64,000 nt of DNA from an uncultured Pelagibacteraceae bacterium (GTDB lineage Bacteria > Pseudomonadota > Alphaproteobacteria > Pelagibacterales > Pelagibacteraceae): assembly GCA_902563575.1 (NCBI GenBank), contig CACEXV010000002.1, positions 30,702 to 94,701 of the forward strand, given 5' to 3'. Of this stretch, positions 11,564 to 23,520 are shown piece by piece. The notes under the pieces were generated by a model, which ran no database searches, was not told the origin of the DNA, and saw only the letters and a program-made list of their open reading frames with translations. Each line of letters begins with the position of its first letter. Positions within the stretch are counted from its first letter, which is position 1. The translations under genes and the position numbers were made by a program.

Positions 11564-12500
11564 TTTTTTTTATTCTTTCATTTATAATGGGCGATATTCT
11601 ATTTACCTCGTCTAATTTATCATAAGACCACAAATCAATTTTATCTGTCAAATCTTTTATAATATTTAATTGTTTAAATTGGGAAAAAAATTTTTGAAAT
11701 CTTAAATTATTTTTGTTTGTATTCATCTGAGCAACATATATTGGTTTTCCAGTAATAGCAGCCTCGGATATCATGGACGTAGAGTCGCAAGTCACAACGA
11801 TATAGTCTGAAATAGATAGAGCAGACAAATACGCTTTTTTGTCCACCTCTTTTATAACTTTGTGATCATGTCCAAACGAATTATATGCTTTTTTTACGAT
11901 ATCGAAGGGTGTTCTATATGATGGTACGATAACTAATTTATATTTATCTCTGGTAAATATAGTTTTCATTCGATTGAATAAAAAAGTAATTTCTTTATCT
12001 GAAAAAGAATAATATTTATTTGGCCCTCCGAGAATAAAAGCAACTATTTTTTTATCTTCTTTTTCAATTTTTAAATAGTTTTTTTCTTTTAATATTTGTT
12101 TATCTGTAAGATAATGTATTGCTCCAATTGTTTTGATAACATTTTTTCCTTCTAAACTATCATGTTCAGGGCATATGATTAGATCGAATTTGTCTATTGA
12201 AACTTTTGGATCCTGTATATGAATAGTAAAGATCTTATCTTTGTATTGTTTCTTTAAAGCTATTGATGGTATAACGCTTTTTCTCCCACATGAAATGACT
12301 ACTTTCGAATCAAAAATAAAATTAGTTTCAAGTACACTCAAAGTAGCTGGTGTTAAAAAAGGTGGTATAAGCTCCCAAAATTTTTTCAATTTAATTTCTT
12401 GGTTTTTATAGTTTAAATTCAAAGCTTTTGCTAAGCCCTCTACTTGACTGATCATACCATGCATACCTTGCGTTAAAAGGAGTGCTTTTAATTTTGACAT
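11550..12500 (-). CDS. ELM1/GtrOC1-family protein (putative nucleotide-sugar glycosyltransferase)
   Basis: 316 aa. Resembles the mitochondrial-fission ELM1 family, a conserved alphaproteobacterial family with a GT-B-like fold. Visible: N-terminal LLLTQGMHGMISQVEGLAKAL, the linker FILGGPNKYYSFSDKEI, and a C-terminal VTCDSTSMISEAAITGKPIYVAQM segment that looks like a nucleotide-sugar donor site (D-S-x3-SEA-x3-GKP). The E. coli-type function is unknown; plant ELM1 recruits a dynamin, and for bacteria a glycosyltransferase role is suggested by fold. Its start codon lies 24 bp from that of trxB on the other strand, so both promoters must lie largely inside the neighbouring genes. Confidence 0.75.
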   Translation of the reverse strand: MSKLKALLLTQGMHGMISQVEGLAKALNLNYKNQEIKLKKFWELIPPFLTPATLSVLETNFIFDSKVVISCGRKSVIPSIALKKQYKDKIFTIHIQDPKVSIDKFDLIICPEHDSLEGKNVIKTIGAIHYLTDKQILKEKNYLKIEKEDKKIVAFILGGPNKYYSFSDKEITFLFNRMKTIFTRDKYKLVIVPSYRTPFDIVKKAYNSFGHDHKVIKEVDKKAYLSALSISDYIVVTCDSTSMISEAAITGKPIYVAQMNTNKNNLRFQKFFSQFKQLNIIKDLTDKIDLWSYDKLDEVNRISPIINERIKKNGII

Positions 12501-12524
12501 TTGTTACTATATACCTTCATTAGA

Positions 12525-13472
12525 ATGAATAATAAATCAAGTAAACATACAAAAGTGTTAATTCTTGGGTCAGGACCTGCCGGATATACGGCAGCAATTT
12601 ATGCTGCTAGAGCGCTATTAAAGCCTATATTGGTTTTTGGCTCTGAGCCAGGCGGTCAATTAACAACAACAACTGATGTTGAGAACTTTCCGGGTTTTTC
12701 AAAAGTTATACAAGGTCCATGGTTAATGGAGGAAATGAAAGGTCAAGCTAAGGCTGTTGGCACTGAAATGATACAAGATCATATTAGTAAAGTTGACTTA
12801 TCTGGTAGGCCTTTCACTGCACACGGCGATAGCGGTCAAATTTACACTGCTGATAGTGTTATAATTTCAACTGGTGCTCAAGCTAGATGGTTAAATTTAG
12901 ACTCTGAAAAAAAATTCAGAGGTTTTGGCGTATCTGCTTGTGCAACATGTGATGGATTTTTTTTTAAAGACAAAGAGGTTGCTGTGGTTGGCGGGGGTAA
13001 CGCTGCTGTTGAAGAAGCAATGTTCTTAACAAAATTTGCATCTAAAGTAAAATTAATACATAGGCGAGACTCTTTGAGAGCAGAAAAAATGCTACAAGAA
13101 AAACTCAAGGCGAATAAAAAAGTTGAAATAATATGGGATAGTGTTGTCCATGAGGTTTTGGGATCAGTGGAGCCAAAGGGAGTTAACGGATTAAAAATAA
13201 AAAATGTTAAGGACAATAAAATTTCTGAGCTAAAGTTAGATGGACTTTTCGTTGCAATAGGACACGACCCTGCTACATCTTTGTTCAAAAATCAATTAAA
13301 GATGGATAAAGAAGGATATTTAATAACAAAACCCGACTCCACAGAAACGAACATTCCAGGCGTATTTGCAGCTGGAGACGTTAAAGATAAAATTTTTAGA
13401 CAGGCAGTAACTGCTGCCGGTATGGGATGTATGGCGGCATTGGAAGCTGAAAAACATTTATCACACAAATAA
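12525..13472 (+). CDS. trxB: Thioredoxin reductase
   Basis: 315 aa from the ATG at 12525 (an in-frame TTG at 12501 adds eight unlikely residues and abuts the divergent start). NADPH-dependent flavoenzyme that reduces thioredoxin. FAD-binding GSGPAGYTAAIYAARA is near residue 18, the redox pair is in the CATCD motif of VSACATCDGFFF (about residue 138-141), the NADPH-binding Rossmann motif is VAVVGGGNAAVEEA, and the C-terminal FAD motif is GVFAAGDVKDKIFRQAVTAAGMG. Length and order match low-molecular-weight TrxB. The next gene starts 1 bp after its stop. Confidence 0.97.
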   Translation: MNNKSSKHTKVLILGSGPAGYTAAIYAARALLKPILVFGSEPGGQLTTTTDVENFPGFSKVIQGPWLMEEMKGQAKAVGTEMIQDHISKVDLSGRPFTAHGDSGQIYTADSVIISTGAQARWLNLDSEKKFRGFGVSACATCDGFFFKDKEVAVVGGGNAAVEEAMFLTKFASKVKLIHRRDSLRAEKMLQEKLKANKKVEIIWDSVVHEVLGSVEPKGVNGLKIKNVKDNKISELKLDGLFVAIGHDPATSLFKNQLKMDKEGYLITKPDSTETNIPGVFAAGDVKDKIFRQAVTAAGMGCMAALEAEKHLSHK

Positions 13473-13473
13473 A

Positions 13474-15614
<2,141 letters not shown>

Positions 15615-15649
15615 TTATAATATCTTATTTAAATTATTAATAACATAAA

Positions 15650-17821
15650 ATGAGTAATTCGTATCAAGAAAAATTTAATGAACTGGAGAGTGGATCTGCA
15701 GCAATCAAGAAAAAACTTGAGGGTGGTATTAAATTTAAAATTAAAAGTAATTTTCAACCTAGCGGTGATCAACCTGAAGCAATAAAAAAAATAATAAAAA
15801 ATTTAAAGGGAGAAAAGCAAGAACAAGTTTTATTGGGAGTTACTGGTTCAGGCAAAACTTTCACAATGGCTAAAGTAATCGAAAGTGTTAATAGACCTGC
15901 TCTGGTTTTAGCTCCGAATAAAACTTTAGCAGCTCAACTTTATGGAGAAATGAAAAGTTTTTTCCCAAACAACGCAGTGGAATATTTTGTCTCTTACTAT
16001 GATTATTATACCCCTGAGGCATATGTGCCTAGATCAGATACTTATATTGAAAAAGAAGCATCTATTAATGAACAAATTGATAGAATGAGACATTCAGCAA
16101 CTCGTTCTTTGTTAGAAAGAGACGATGTAATCATTGTTGCAAGTGTTTCTTGTATTTATGGTTTAGGTTCAGTTGAAGCATACTCTAAAATGACAATCAC
16201 CCTTAAAAAAAATTATGAGTACGACAGAGATCAATTAATAAGAGCTTTTATCAATTTGCAATATAAAAGAAATGATCAAAACTTTTTTAGAGGGACATTT
16301 AGAGTTAGAGGCGAGAATTTAGAAATCTTTCCATCTCATCTTGAAGATAGAGCATGGAGATTAAGTTTAAATTTCAATAAATTAGAAAAAATTGAAGAGT
16401 TTGATCCTTTAACAGGTGATAAAACAAATGATTACTCAATAATTAAAATATACGCAAATAGTCATTACATCACTCCTAAACCAACTATCGACCAGGCGAT
16501 CAAAGAAATTAAAAGTGAACTAGAGGTAACTTTAAAAAAACACGAAGAAAATAACAAATTGCTTGAAGCACAAAGATTGAGGGAAAGAACGAAGTTTGAT
16601 TTAGAAATGATAGAGGCTACAGGTACGTGTGCAGGTATTGAAAACTATTCAAGGTTTTTATCTGGCAGAAAGGCCGGAGAGCCGCCGCCAACTTTGTTCG
16701 AATATTTTCCTGATAATACAATTATATTTGTCGATGAAAGTCACGTTACCGTTCCTCAGTTAAATGGGATGTATAAAGGAGACCGTACAAGAAAAAGTAC
16801 TTTGGCCGAATACGGCTTTAGGTTGCCATCTTGTATGGATAATAGACCTTTAAAATTTGAGGAATGGGATTTAATGAGAACACAAACTGTTTTTGTTTCT
16901 GCTACTCCTGGTCCGTGGGAGCTTAAACAAACAAAAAATGAGCATATAGATCAAATCATCAGGCCAACAGGTTTGATAGATCCACCTGTTGAAATTAGAC
17001 CAGCTAAAACGCAAGTTGATGATTTAATGCATGAAGCTAAAGAAATTGTAAAAAAAGGATACAGAATACTTGCAACCACACTAACAAAAAAAATGGCAGA
17101 GGACTTAACAGAATACCTTCACGAGAATGGTCTTAAAGTAAGATACATGCACTCAGATATAGACACTCTTGAAAGGATAGAAATTATAAGAGATTTAAGA
17201 ATGGGAGTATTTGATATTCTTGTTGGAATAAATTTATTAAGAGAAGGACTAGATATACCTGAATGCGCTCTTGTAGCAATTCTAGATGCTGACAAAGAAG
17301 GGTTCTTAAGATCTGAAACGTCTTTAATACAAACAATTGGACGAGCTGCCCGTAATGTTGATGGCAAGGTAATCTTATATGCAGATAAAATTACCAAAAG
17401 TATTGATAAAGCTATAAAGGAAACTGAGAGAAGAAGAAATAAGCAGCTTGAGTATAACAAAAAAAATGGAATAACCGCTGAGTCGGTTAAAAAAGAAATA
17501 AGCGATATATTAGAGTCGGTTTACGAGAAAGATTACGTAAAAATTAGTGAAGGTTCCAATGTAGGGGGAAATTTAAAGAAACATCTGAAAGCTCTAAATA
17601 GAAAAATGAAAGAGGCTGCGTCTAATTTAGAATTCGAAGAAGCTGCAAAAATAAGGGATGAAATGAGAAAACTTGAAGCGAGTGAACTCGAAATAACTTT
17701 GAATCCAAAAATAACTCAATATAATTTAAAAAGTAAGGTTTATCCTAAGGGAAGATCAACTATGGGTATGCCTGGCACAAAGCCGAGAAAAGCGATTAAA
17801 AAATGGAAGCCAAAAAAATAA
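15650..17821 (+). CDS. uvrB: Excinuclease ABC subunit B
   Basis: 723 aa, slightly long for UvrB. DNA-damage-loading helicase of nucleotide excision repair. Walker A is [15 protein letters not shown] (about residue 63), the beta-hairpin region includes [19 protein letters not shown], helicase motif DESHV is present, [12 protein letters not shown], and motif VI is [14 protein letters not shown]. The C-terminal UVR domain that binds UvrC is [24 protein letters not shown], followed by a basic tail ending [15 protein letters not shown]. UvrC is encoded three genes downstream in the same run. The last 19 bp overlap the next gene. I see no LexA-type box upstream. Confidence 0.98.
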   Translation: MSNSYQEKFNELESGSAAIKKKLEGGIKFKIKSNFQPSGDQPEAIKKIIKNLKGEKQEQVLLGVTGSGKTFTMAKVIESVNRPALVLAPNKTLAAQLYGEMKSFFPNNAVEYFVSYYDYYTPEAYVPRSDTYIEKEASINEQIDRMRHSATRSLLERDDVIIVASVSCIYGLGSVEAYSKMTITLKKNYEYDRDQLIRAFINLQYKRNDQNFFRGTFRVRGENLEIFPSHLEDRAWRLSLNFNKLEKIEEFDPLTGDKTNDYSIIKIYANSHYITPKPTIDQAIKEIKSELEVTLKKHEENNKLLEAQRLRERTKFDLEMIEATGTCAGIENYSRFLSGRKAGEPPPTLFEYFPDNTIIFVDESHVTVPQLNGMYKGDRTRKSTLAEYGFRLPSCMDNRPLKFEEWDLMRTQTVFVSATPGPWELKQTKNEHIDQIIRPTGLIDPPVEIRPAKTQVDDLMHEAKEIVKKGYRILATTLTKKMAEDLTEYLHENGLKVRYMHSDIDTLERIEIIRDLRMGVFDILVGINLLREGLDIPECALVAILDADKEGFLRSETSLIQTIGRAARNVDGKVILYADKITKSIDKAIKETERRRNKQLEYNKKNGITAESVKKEISDILESVYEKDYVKISEGSNVGGNLKKHLKALNRKMKEAASNLEFEEAAKIRDEMRKLEASELEITLNPKITQYNLKSKVYPKGRSTMGMPGTKPRKAIKKWKPKK

Positions 17822-18558
17822 TTATTACAGGTGGGGCTACTCGTATAGGTGCAGCAATAGCAAGAAGTATAGTTGGTTTTAATACTAAAATATCTATTCA
17901 TTTCAATAGATCTAAAAATAATGCCTCAAAACTAAAAAAAGAACTGGAAGATCTTGGTGCTGAAGTGCATCTGCTTAAAGCAGATCTTAGCAATTTCAAA
18001 CAAACACACAATTTAATCAAAAATGCTAATAAAAAAATGAAAGGGTTAGATTGTTTGATAAATAATGCCTCAATTTTTGAGAACGACAATTTAGATAATT
18101 TCTCGAATAATTCATTTTTAAAACACTTAAATGTAAATTTGAGGGCTCCGGCTGTCTTGATTCAAGGTTTTAAAAAACTAGTTAAAAACAAAAACGGGTG
18201 TATTATAAATATTATTGACCAAAGAGTTGAAAAACTAACCCCCTTTTTTTTCTCCTACACTTTAAGTAAATCCTCATTGGTAACTTTAACAAAAACATCG
18301 GCCATGAAATTGGCTCCTAATATTAGAGTAAATGGTTTATCGCCCGGTCCTACATTGAAAAATAAAAGACAATCTGAGAGACATTTCAAAAAACAATGGA
18401 AATCTGTGCTTTTAAAAAAAAAGGTAGATTTAGAGGATATATGCAAAGGTGTAAAATTTCTTATTGAAAATCAAAGTATAACTGGAGAAATAATAAATAT
18501 TGATAGCGGACAAAGGCTTGCGTGGCAGACACCTGATATAATAAATACAAAAGAATGA
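17803..18558 (+). CDS. folM: SDR reductase of the FolM/pteridine reductase type
   Basis: 251 aa. Short-chain dehydrogenase with NADPH site [16 protein letters not shown]: the TGxxxRxG form is typical of FolM/PTR1 pteridine reductases rather than the TGxxxGIG of ordinary SDRs. NNAS at about residue 87 and the catalytic Tyr/Lys in [14 protein letters not shown] follow, then [10 protein letters not shown]. FolM reduces dihydromonapterin or dihydrobiopterin to the tetrahydro form. The next gene, a FolB/FolX-like protein, overlaps by 4 bp, which supports a pterin role. An anonymous SDR remains possible, so the gene symbol is provisional. uvrB overlaps the start by 19 bp. Confidence 0.65.
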   Translation: MEAKKIIITGGATRIGAAIARSIVGFNTKISIHFNRSKNNASKLKKELEDLGAEVHLLKADLSNFKQTHNLIKNANKKMKGLDCLINNASIFENDNLDNFSNNSFLKHLNVNLRAPAVLIQGFKKLVKNKNGCIINIIDQRVEKLTPFFFSYTLSKSSLVTLTKTSAMKLAPNIRVNGLSPGPTLKNKRQSERHFKKQWKSVLLKKKVDLEDICKGVKFLIENQSITGEIINIDSGQRLAWQTPDIINTKE

Positions 18559-18950
18559 AAATAATTAAATTTAAAAAAAAAGAAAAATTTAGATACAGAA
18601 GAAAGGTAATTATTAAAGATTTAATTTTAAATATATCTGTGGGTATACATATATTTGAAAAGAAAAAGAGACAAAGAGTAAAGTTTAATATTGAAATTAT
18701 GACTAATCCTCTTACACCTCCAAATAATAAAGATTTAAGTTCAATTCTAAATTATGAAGAAGTTGTTAATGATATAGAAAAACTTGTCAATTTAAAACAT
18801 TATGAACTATTAGAAGATTTAGCAGAAAATATTTTTGATATGATATTTAGAAATAAACTGGTTAAAAAAATAAAACTTAGAATAGATAAAATTGATATAA
18901 TTAAGAAAGTGGACTCCGTCGGAATTGAGGTTCAAAAGTCAAAAATATGA
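18555..18950 (+). CDS. folB: Dihydroneopterin aldolase/epimerase-like protein (FolB/FolX family)
   Basis: 131 aa. The tunnelling-fold pattern is visible: [23 protein letters not shown] with the conserved Glu after G-I-x3, a Tyr in [11 protein letters not shown], and a conserved Lys in [10 protein letters not shown] before DSVGIEVQK. FolB converts 7,8-dihydroneopterin to 6-hydroxymethyl-dihydropterin in folate synthesis; FolX epimerises dihydroneopterin triphosphate for monapterin. The residues seen do not separate the two. Coupling to a FolM-like reductase upstream (ATGA overlap) favours some pterin-modifying role besides folate. uvrC follows with another 4-bp overlap. Confidence 0.75.
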   Translation: MKIIKFKKKEKFRYRRKVIIKDLILNISVGIHIFEKKKRQRVKFNIEIMTNPLTPPNNKDLSSILNYEEVVNDIEKLVNLKHYELLEDLAENIFDMIFRNKLVKKIKLRIDKIDIIKKVDSVGIEVQKSKI

Positions 18951-20785
18951 TTAATAGTTTGGAGCAAGGTAAAAAAATAATTAAAGACAAAATACCATTA
19001 ATAACAAACAATCCTGGTGTTTATAAAATGATTAGTTCAAACGGAGAAATATTATATATTGGTAAAGCTAAGAATATTCCTAGTAGACTTAAAAGTTATG
19101 TTACAGACTCAAATCTTCCAATAAGAACTGAGAGAATGCTATCTCTAACTCATAACCTTGAGACTACCACAACGAGTAACGAAAGCGAGGCTTTGCTTCT
19201 AGAGGCAAATTTAATAAAAAAACATAAACCACGTTTTAATATTCTTTTACGTGATGATAAATCTTTTCCCTACATTTATGTTGGTGAGAAAGATAAATGG
19301 CCTCAACTTACGAAGCTGAGAGGTAAAAAGTCGAAATCTGGATATTACTTTGGACCATTTGCGTCTGTAGGATCGGCGAATTGGACAATTAAGATTTTGC
19401 AGAAAATTTTTCTTTTAAGAGTTTGTGATGATACAGTTTTTAAAAATAGAGAGAGACCTTGTATACTGTATCAAATAAAAAGATGTTCGGCTCCTTGCGT
19501 TGGACATATAAACGAAAAAGACTATAAAGCATCAGTTACAGACGCTATAGATTTTATATCTGGAAAATCTAGGAGAATACAAAAAAATCTATCGAGAGAA
19601 ATGGAAAAAGCGAGTAAAGATCTTGATTATGAAAAGGCTGCTATAGCCAGAGACAGAATAAAAGCTTTAACTCAAATACAAACTTCCCAAAAAATTAATC
19701 AGACTAATTTAACTGAAGCTGACGTTATCAGTATCTACAAAGAGACAGGAAAAACATGTGTGCAAGTATTTTTTTTTAGAGCTAAGCAAAATTGGGGAAA
19801 TCAAGCATTTTACCCCAAGCATGATCCCGACGATGACTTAGGAGATATCTTAAGTTCTTTCATAACCCAATTCTACGAAAACAAGTCTATTCCAAGATTA
19901 ATAATAACTAATTGTGAAATTAAAGACAAAAAACTTATTGAGAAAACATTTTCACAAAAAGATAATAAAGATGTAATTATCAAAGTTGCAAAGAATAAAA
20001 ATGAGATAAATATTTCCAATCTTGCAGAAAAAAATGCCAAACAAGCTTTAAAACAAAAATTAATTCAATCAGATACTAATAATAATCTGATCGATGAATT
20101 AGCATCTAAATTTAATCTTAATAACAGTATTGAGCTGATTGAGGTTTACGATAACAGCCATATACAAGGTACTGACTCGGTAGGATCTTTAATTTGTTTT
20201 GGCAATGAGGGTTTTGTTAAAAAAAGATACAGAAAATTTAACATTAAAGATGAAAAGATAAAAAATGATGACTATGGAATGATGAAAGAAGTACTCTTCA
20301 GAAGATTTTCGAAAGCTATTAAAGAAAAATCTGGCTCTCTGACGCTTCCAGATCTAATAATTATTGACGGTGGAAAAGGACAATATTCAGTTTCAAGAGA
20401 AGTTCTAAATGAATTAGGATTACATGACCTTCCGATCTTGGCGGTAGCTAAAGGAAAAAAAAGAAATGCAGGAGAAGAAAAAATTTATCATAGGGGTAAA
20501 GAATATGTTCTGAGTAGGAATAATCCTTTATTATTCTTCATACAAAGATTGAGAGATGAAGCGCACAGATTTGCCATAAGCACTCATAGAGCAAAAAGAA
20601 AGAAAAATCTCAGCAGATCTTTGCTTGACCAAATACAAGGTATTGGCAAACAAAGAAAAAGAGCTTTATTAAATCATTTTGGATCTGCTAGATCGGTCGA
20701 GTCAGCAAGTTTGGATGATCTTAAGTCTGTTGAGGGAATCGAAGACAGTATTGCAAAAAAGATATATAATTATTTTCACGAGTAA
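18947..20785 (+). CDS. uvrC: Excinuclease ABC subunit C
   Basis: 612 aa, normal length. Dual-incision nuclease of nucleotide excision repair. The GIY-YIG 3' nuclease domain is at the N-terminus ([30 protein letters not shown]); a cysteine motif follows ([15 protein letters not shown]); a UVR helix ([17 protein letters not shown]) binds UvrB; the RNase-H-like 5' nuclease domain has [10 protein letters not shown] and [10 protein letters not shown]; and a C-terminal (HhH)2 ends in [18 protein letters not shown] and [11 protein letters not shown]. Four-base overlap with the folB-like gene, 4-bp gap to pgsA. Confidence 0.98.
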   Translation: MINSLEQGKKIIKDKIPLITNNPGVYKMISSNGEILYIGKAKNIPSRLKSYVTDSNLPIRTERMLSLTHNLETTTTSNESEALLLEANLIKKHKPRFNILLRDDKSFPYIYVGEKDKWPQLTKLRGKKSKSGYYFGPFASVGSANWTIKILQKIFLLRVCDDTVFKNRERPCILYQIKRCSAPCVGHINEKDYKASVTDAIDFISGKSRRIQKNLSREMEKASKDLDYEKAAIARDRIKALTQIQTSQKINQTNLTEADVISIYKETGKTCVQVFFFRAKQNWGNQAFYPKHDPDDDLGDILSSFITQFYENKSIPRLIITNCEIKDKKLIEKTFSQKDNKDVIIKVAKNKNEINISNLAEKNAKQALKQKLIQSDTNNNLIDELASKFNLNNSIELIEVYDNSHIQGTDSVGSLICFGNEGFVKKRYRKFNIKDEKIKNDDYGMMKEVLFRRFSKAIKEKSGSLTLPDLIIIDGGKGQYSVSREVLNELGLHDLPILAVAKGKKRNAGEEKIYHRGKEYVLSRNNPLLFFIQRLRDEAHRFAISTHRAKRKKNLSRSLLDQIQGIGKQRKRALLNHFGSARSVESASLDDLKSVEGIEDSIAKKIYNYFHE

Positions 20786-20789
20786 AACT

Positions 20790-21374
20790 ATGAAAATTAA
20801 AATACCAAATATACTCACAATTGGAAGAATTATAATTGTTCCTATTTTTGTATTTACATTTTTTTTACCGGGTTTTTTTGGAGATTTAATCCCTTTTTTT
20901 TTATTTGTAATTGCAAGCTTTACAGATTTTTTGGATGGTTTACTAGCTAGGCTTTATAAAGAAGAATCAAAATTAGGGGAACTTTTAGACCCAATAGCTG
21001 ATAAGATTTTAATAGCAGCAGCTTTAATATTGCTTGTGATGAATGGTACTATAAAAAATTACGAAGTTATTGCCGCTATAATTATTCTAACAAGAGAAAT
21101 ATTAATATCCGGTTTAAGAGAATTTTTAGCTAATGTGAGTGTAAAAATGCCTGTCTCTAGCCTTGCTAAAGTAAAAACATTTACTCAAATACTCGCAATT
21201 TCAATTTTATTAACTGGAGAGAGTGGAAATAAATTAATTAACTTCGAGGATTATAATGCACAAACTATTGGCATAATACTATTGTGGTTCTCAGCTTTTT
21301 TAACTCTTTACACCGGATATGACTATTTAGTTAAAGGTATTGACCATGCTTTAAATGAAGACAGAGATAAATAA
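20790..21374 (+). CDS. pgsA: CDP-diacylglycerol-glycerol-3-phosphate 3-phosphatidyltransferase
   Basis: 194 aa from the ATG at 20790, 4 bp after the uvrC stop; a longer in-frame extension starting inside uvrC lacks family character. Integral membrane enzyme that makes phosphatidylglycerol phosphate. The CDP-alcohol phosphatidyltransferase signature D-x2-DG-x2-AR-x8-G-x3-D-x3-D is complete, in DFLDGLLAR ... GELLDPIAD (about residues 49-74). N-terminal IPNILTIGRIIIVPIFV and further hydrophobic segments give about five or six helices. The uvrC-pgsA neighbourhood is common in proteobacteria. The next gene starts at the very next base. Confidence 0.95.
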   Translation: MKIKIPNILTIGRIIIVPIFVFTFFLPGFFGDLIPFFLFVIASFTDFLDGLLARLYKEESKLGELLDPIADKILIAAALILLVMNGTIKNYEVIAAIIILTREILISGLREFLANVSVKMPVSSLAKVKTFTQILAISILLTGESGNKLINFEDYNAQTIGIILLWFSAFLTLYTGYDYLVKGIDHALNEDRDK

Positions 21375-22121
21375 ATGCAATTAAGTGAAGAAAATAAAAG
21401 AGAAATTAAATTTCACGATGAGCTTCAAAGTAAAGATAAGGCCAGATTTGAAAATAGATTTTATAAAGCTTTGGCGAACATGTTTTCTGATTTCGACAGT
21501 CAGATAGAGCAAAATTGTAAAAATAAAAAAATATTAGATTTTGGGTGTGGAATTGGTAACAATTTGGAAAAAGTATTAAAGTATAGTCCAAAAGAAATTA
21601 CTGCAGTAGATATTTCTAAAGTATCTTTGGAAAAAGCAAAAAGAACAATTGGAATTGACAAATCAAAAAATATTAATTTTGTTAATGATAATTGTGAAAA
21701 ACTTTCTTTTGTCTCTGGTAGCTTTGAGGTAGTTTATGGTTCTGGCATCCTTCATCATCTAAAATATGAATTGGCTTTAAAGGAAATCTCAAGAGTTTTA
21801 ACAAACAATGGAAAGATAATATTTATTGAACCACTCGGCACAAACCCTGTAATAAATTTTTACAGACGTTTAACCCCAAAATCTAGATCTGTTGATGAAC
21901 ATCCATTTCTAGAAACTGATTTTTTAAACTTTGAAGCTTACTTTAAAGATGTTAAATTAAAATACTACGGATTTTTGACACTTATTTTTTTCCTCTTTTA
22001 CAAAGACCCAAAAAATTCTTTAATTTTCCACTTTTTATCAAACTTAGATCAAAAACTATTTAAATATAAAATTTTTCAAAAATTTGCTTGGTCAGTGTTA
22101 ATTACTGGTAACAAAAATTAA
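21375..22121 (+). CDS. Class I SAM-dependent methyltransferase
   Basis: 248 aa; the ATG directly follows the pgsA stop (TAA|ATG). Motif I, the SAM site, is ILDFGCGIGNNLEKVL (about residues 50-65), the acidic end of strand 2 is ITAVDISKVSLEKAK, and FEVVYGSGILHHL is the motif IV region, as in UbiE/methyltransf_11 enzymes. A hydrophobic stretch FYGFLTLIFFLFY near the C-terminus could associate with the membrane. Substrate unknown; adjacency to pgsA would permit phospholipid or quinone methylation, but nothing in the sequence proves it. Its stop shares TTAA with convergent ilvE. Confidence 0.85.
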   Translation: MQLSEENKREIKFHDELQSKDKARFENRFYKALANMFSDFDSQIEQNCKNKKILDFGCGIGNNLEKVLKYSPKEITAVDISKVSLEKAKRTIGIDKSKNINFVNDNCEKLSFVSGSFEVVYGSGILHHLKYELALKEISRVLTNNGKIIFIEPLGTNPVINFYRRLTPKSRSVDEHPFLETDFLNFEAYFKDVKLKYYGFLTLIFFLFYKDPKNSLIFHFLSNLDQKLFKYKIFQKFAWSVLITGNKN

Positions 22122-23005
22122 GCTGCTGTTTTTTTTCTTACTAGACTTTGATAACTATTACTCAAGTCTTTTATAGTTTCGCAAACAACAAATTTATAAT
22201 TTCCAATAAGAGAAACTGGAGTAAGTTCAGCTGCAGTACCAGTTAAAAAGCATCCTGTAAAATCTTTCATCTCTTCGGGTTTAATTTTTCTTTCGATAAC
22301 TTTGATATTCTTGGACTTAGCAATCTTAATAATTTCTCTTCTCGTAATTCCATCTAAAAAAGAATCTGGTATTGGTGTATGCAGTTCGCCATTTTTAGTT
22401 TTAAAAAAAATATTTGCACCTGTTGCTTCAGCAATATTTTCCTCGTGATCTAACATTAATGAGTCCGAATACCCTTGGCTCTCTGCTTCATGTTTGGATA
22501 AAGTGCAAATCATATATAACCCCGAAGCTTTGGTGTCCCATGGAACCGAATTCGGCGACGGTCTCCTCCAAGAAGAAATATTTAGCTTAATGCCTTCAAT
22601 TTTTAACTTTGGATCAAAATAAGATCCCCACTCCCATGCAGCTATAGCTAAATGAGTTTTATTTTTTTGTGCTGAGATAGCCATCATCTCGCTTCCTCTC
22701 CATATCACTGGTCTAACGTAACCATTTTGCACTGACTGAACATTTACAATTTTTCTGCAAAAACTGTTTATTTCTTCTAAAGAGTAAGGAACTTTAATAC
22801 CCATTCTTTTCGCTGAATAAAGCAACCGCTCATTATGTTCTCTCAATCTAAAAATTTCTCCATCATAAACTCTCTCACCCTCAAAAACGCAGCTAGCGTA
22901 GTGCAGCCCGTGGTTTAAAACGTGAATTTTTGCATTGCCCCAATCAACTAGGTCGCCATTAAACCATATTTTTCCAGATCTTTTATCGTAAGGAACAGTA
23001 TCCAT
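22118..23005 (-). CDS. ilvE: Branched-chain amino acid aminotransferase
   Basis: 295 aa from the ATG at 23005; the reading frame is open a further 21 codons, but the upstream part covers the promoter and is AT-rich without family similarity. Fold-IV PLP aminotransferase for the last step of Val, Ile and Leu synthesis. IWFNGDLVDWGNAKIHVLNHGLHYASCVFEGERVY is the usual N-terminus (given in parts: IWFNGDLV and HGLHYASCVFEG), YVRPVIWRGSE carries substrate contacts, KASGLYMICTLSKHEAESQGY contains the PLP Lys region, and ATGANIFF / DGITRREII follow. It is divergent from the marR-type regulator, and a 24-bp dyad overlaps its -35. Confidence 0.94.
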   Translation of the reverse strand: MDTVPYDKRSGKIWFNGDLVDWGNAKIHVLNHGLHYASCVFEGERVYDGEIFRLREHNERLLYSAKRMGIKVPYSLEEINSFCRKIVNVQSVQNGYVRPVIWRGSEMMAISAQKNKTHLAIAAWEWGSYFDPKLKIEGIKLNISSWRRPSPNSVPWDTKASGLYMICTLSKHEAESQGYSDSLMLDHEENIAEATGANIFFKTKNGELHTPIPDSFLDGITRREIIKIAKSKNIKVIERKIKPEEMKDFTGCFLTGTAAELTPVSLIGNYKFVVCETIKDLSNSYQSLVRKKTAA

Positions 23006-23038
23006 TAATTTAATATAACTTTTTTTTTTATTTAAAAA

Positions 23039-23065
23039 AGTATATTTGTTATAGTGATAAGTCAA
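23039..23065 (-). promoter_or_regulatory. ilvE promoter
   Basis: On the minus strand TTGACT (23065-23060) and TATACT (23044-23039) are separated by 15 bp, each matching the consensus at five of six positions though spacing is short. The start codon is 34 bp downstream. The -35 lies within the dyad at 23048-23071. Confidence 0.45.
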
Positions 23066-23071
23066 CATAAC
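23048..23071. promoter_or_regulatory. 24-bp interrupted palindrome, probable MarR-type operator
   Basis: The sequence reads GTTAT-nn-TGA-nnnn-TCA-nn-ATAAC, with eight of ten positions per half-site symmetric. It covers the marR -10 candidate TATAGT (23050-23055) on the plus strand and the ilvE -35 on the minus strand. Size, symmetry and position fit a MarR dimer site, so autoregulation of the marR gene and co-control of ilvE are likely (inference). Confidence 0.55.
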
Positions 23072-23079
23072 TGACCAAT

Positions 23080-23520
23080 ATGAAAAATTTACTTTATCTA
23101 AAAGATGAACAAATAAAAGAGTTTATACAGCTATTGTTTTATGCCTACAGGGAAACTTTCTCTGACCCTAAGGAGATACTGTCTAAAAATTACTTTGGAC
23201 CCGCTCATCTAAGGGCTTTAAATCTAATAGAGAGTAACCCTGGCATTAGCTTGAGTGAATTAATTTATAAGTTAAAAGTAACAAAACAAAGTTTAAATAG
23301 AGTTTTGCGTGACTTAATAAAATCAAAAATGATTAAGCAAATAAAAGACGAAACTGATACTAGAAAAAAAAAATTATATCTTGATGTTGAGGGCAAAATA
23401 TTTTTTGACTCGGTATATGACAAACAAAAAAAAAGGATTTTCAATGCATTAAAGAGTTCCAATTCGGACTCGGTTATTAAGTTTAAAGAGGTTTTAAAAA
23501 AAATTATTAATGGAAAATAA
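23080..23520 (+). CDS. MarR-family transcriptional regulator (PetP-like)
   Basis: 146 aa. Winged-helix regulator: the helix-turn-helix is ISLSELIYKLKVTKQSLNRVLRDLIKSKMI (approximately residues 52-82; shown motifs LKVTKQSLNR), followed by the wing DETDTRKKKLYL and a C-terminal dimer helix. It overlaps the downstream OmpR-type gene by 11 bp, which in turn overlaps a histidine kinase. A MarR gene joined to an OmpR-type gene matches petP-petR of Rhodobacter, which is needed for bc1 complex expression; the assignment here rests on gene order and family only. A 24-bp dyad over its own promoter suggests autoregulation. Confidence 0.85.
   Translation: MKNLLYLKDEQIKEFIQLLFYAYRETFSDPKEILSKNYFGPAHLRALNLIESNPGISLSELIYKLKVTKQSLNRVLRDLIKSKMIKQIKDETDTRKKKLYLDVEGKIFFDSVYDKQKKRIFNALKSSNSDSVIKFKEVLKKIINGK

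Noticed and set aside
12878..13288. 136-aa open frame on the minus strand inside trxB
   Set aside because: Shadow of trxB, in an antisense frame, without family features.
20679..20789. Upstream extension of pgsA into uvrC
   Set aside because: The extra 37 residues are a frame-shifted reading of uvrC's 3' end; the ATG at 20790 gives the family N-terminus.
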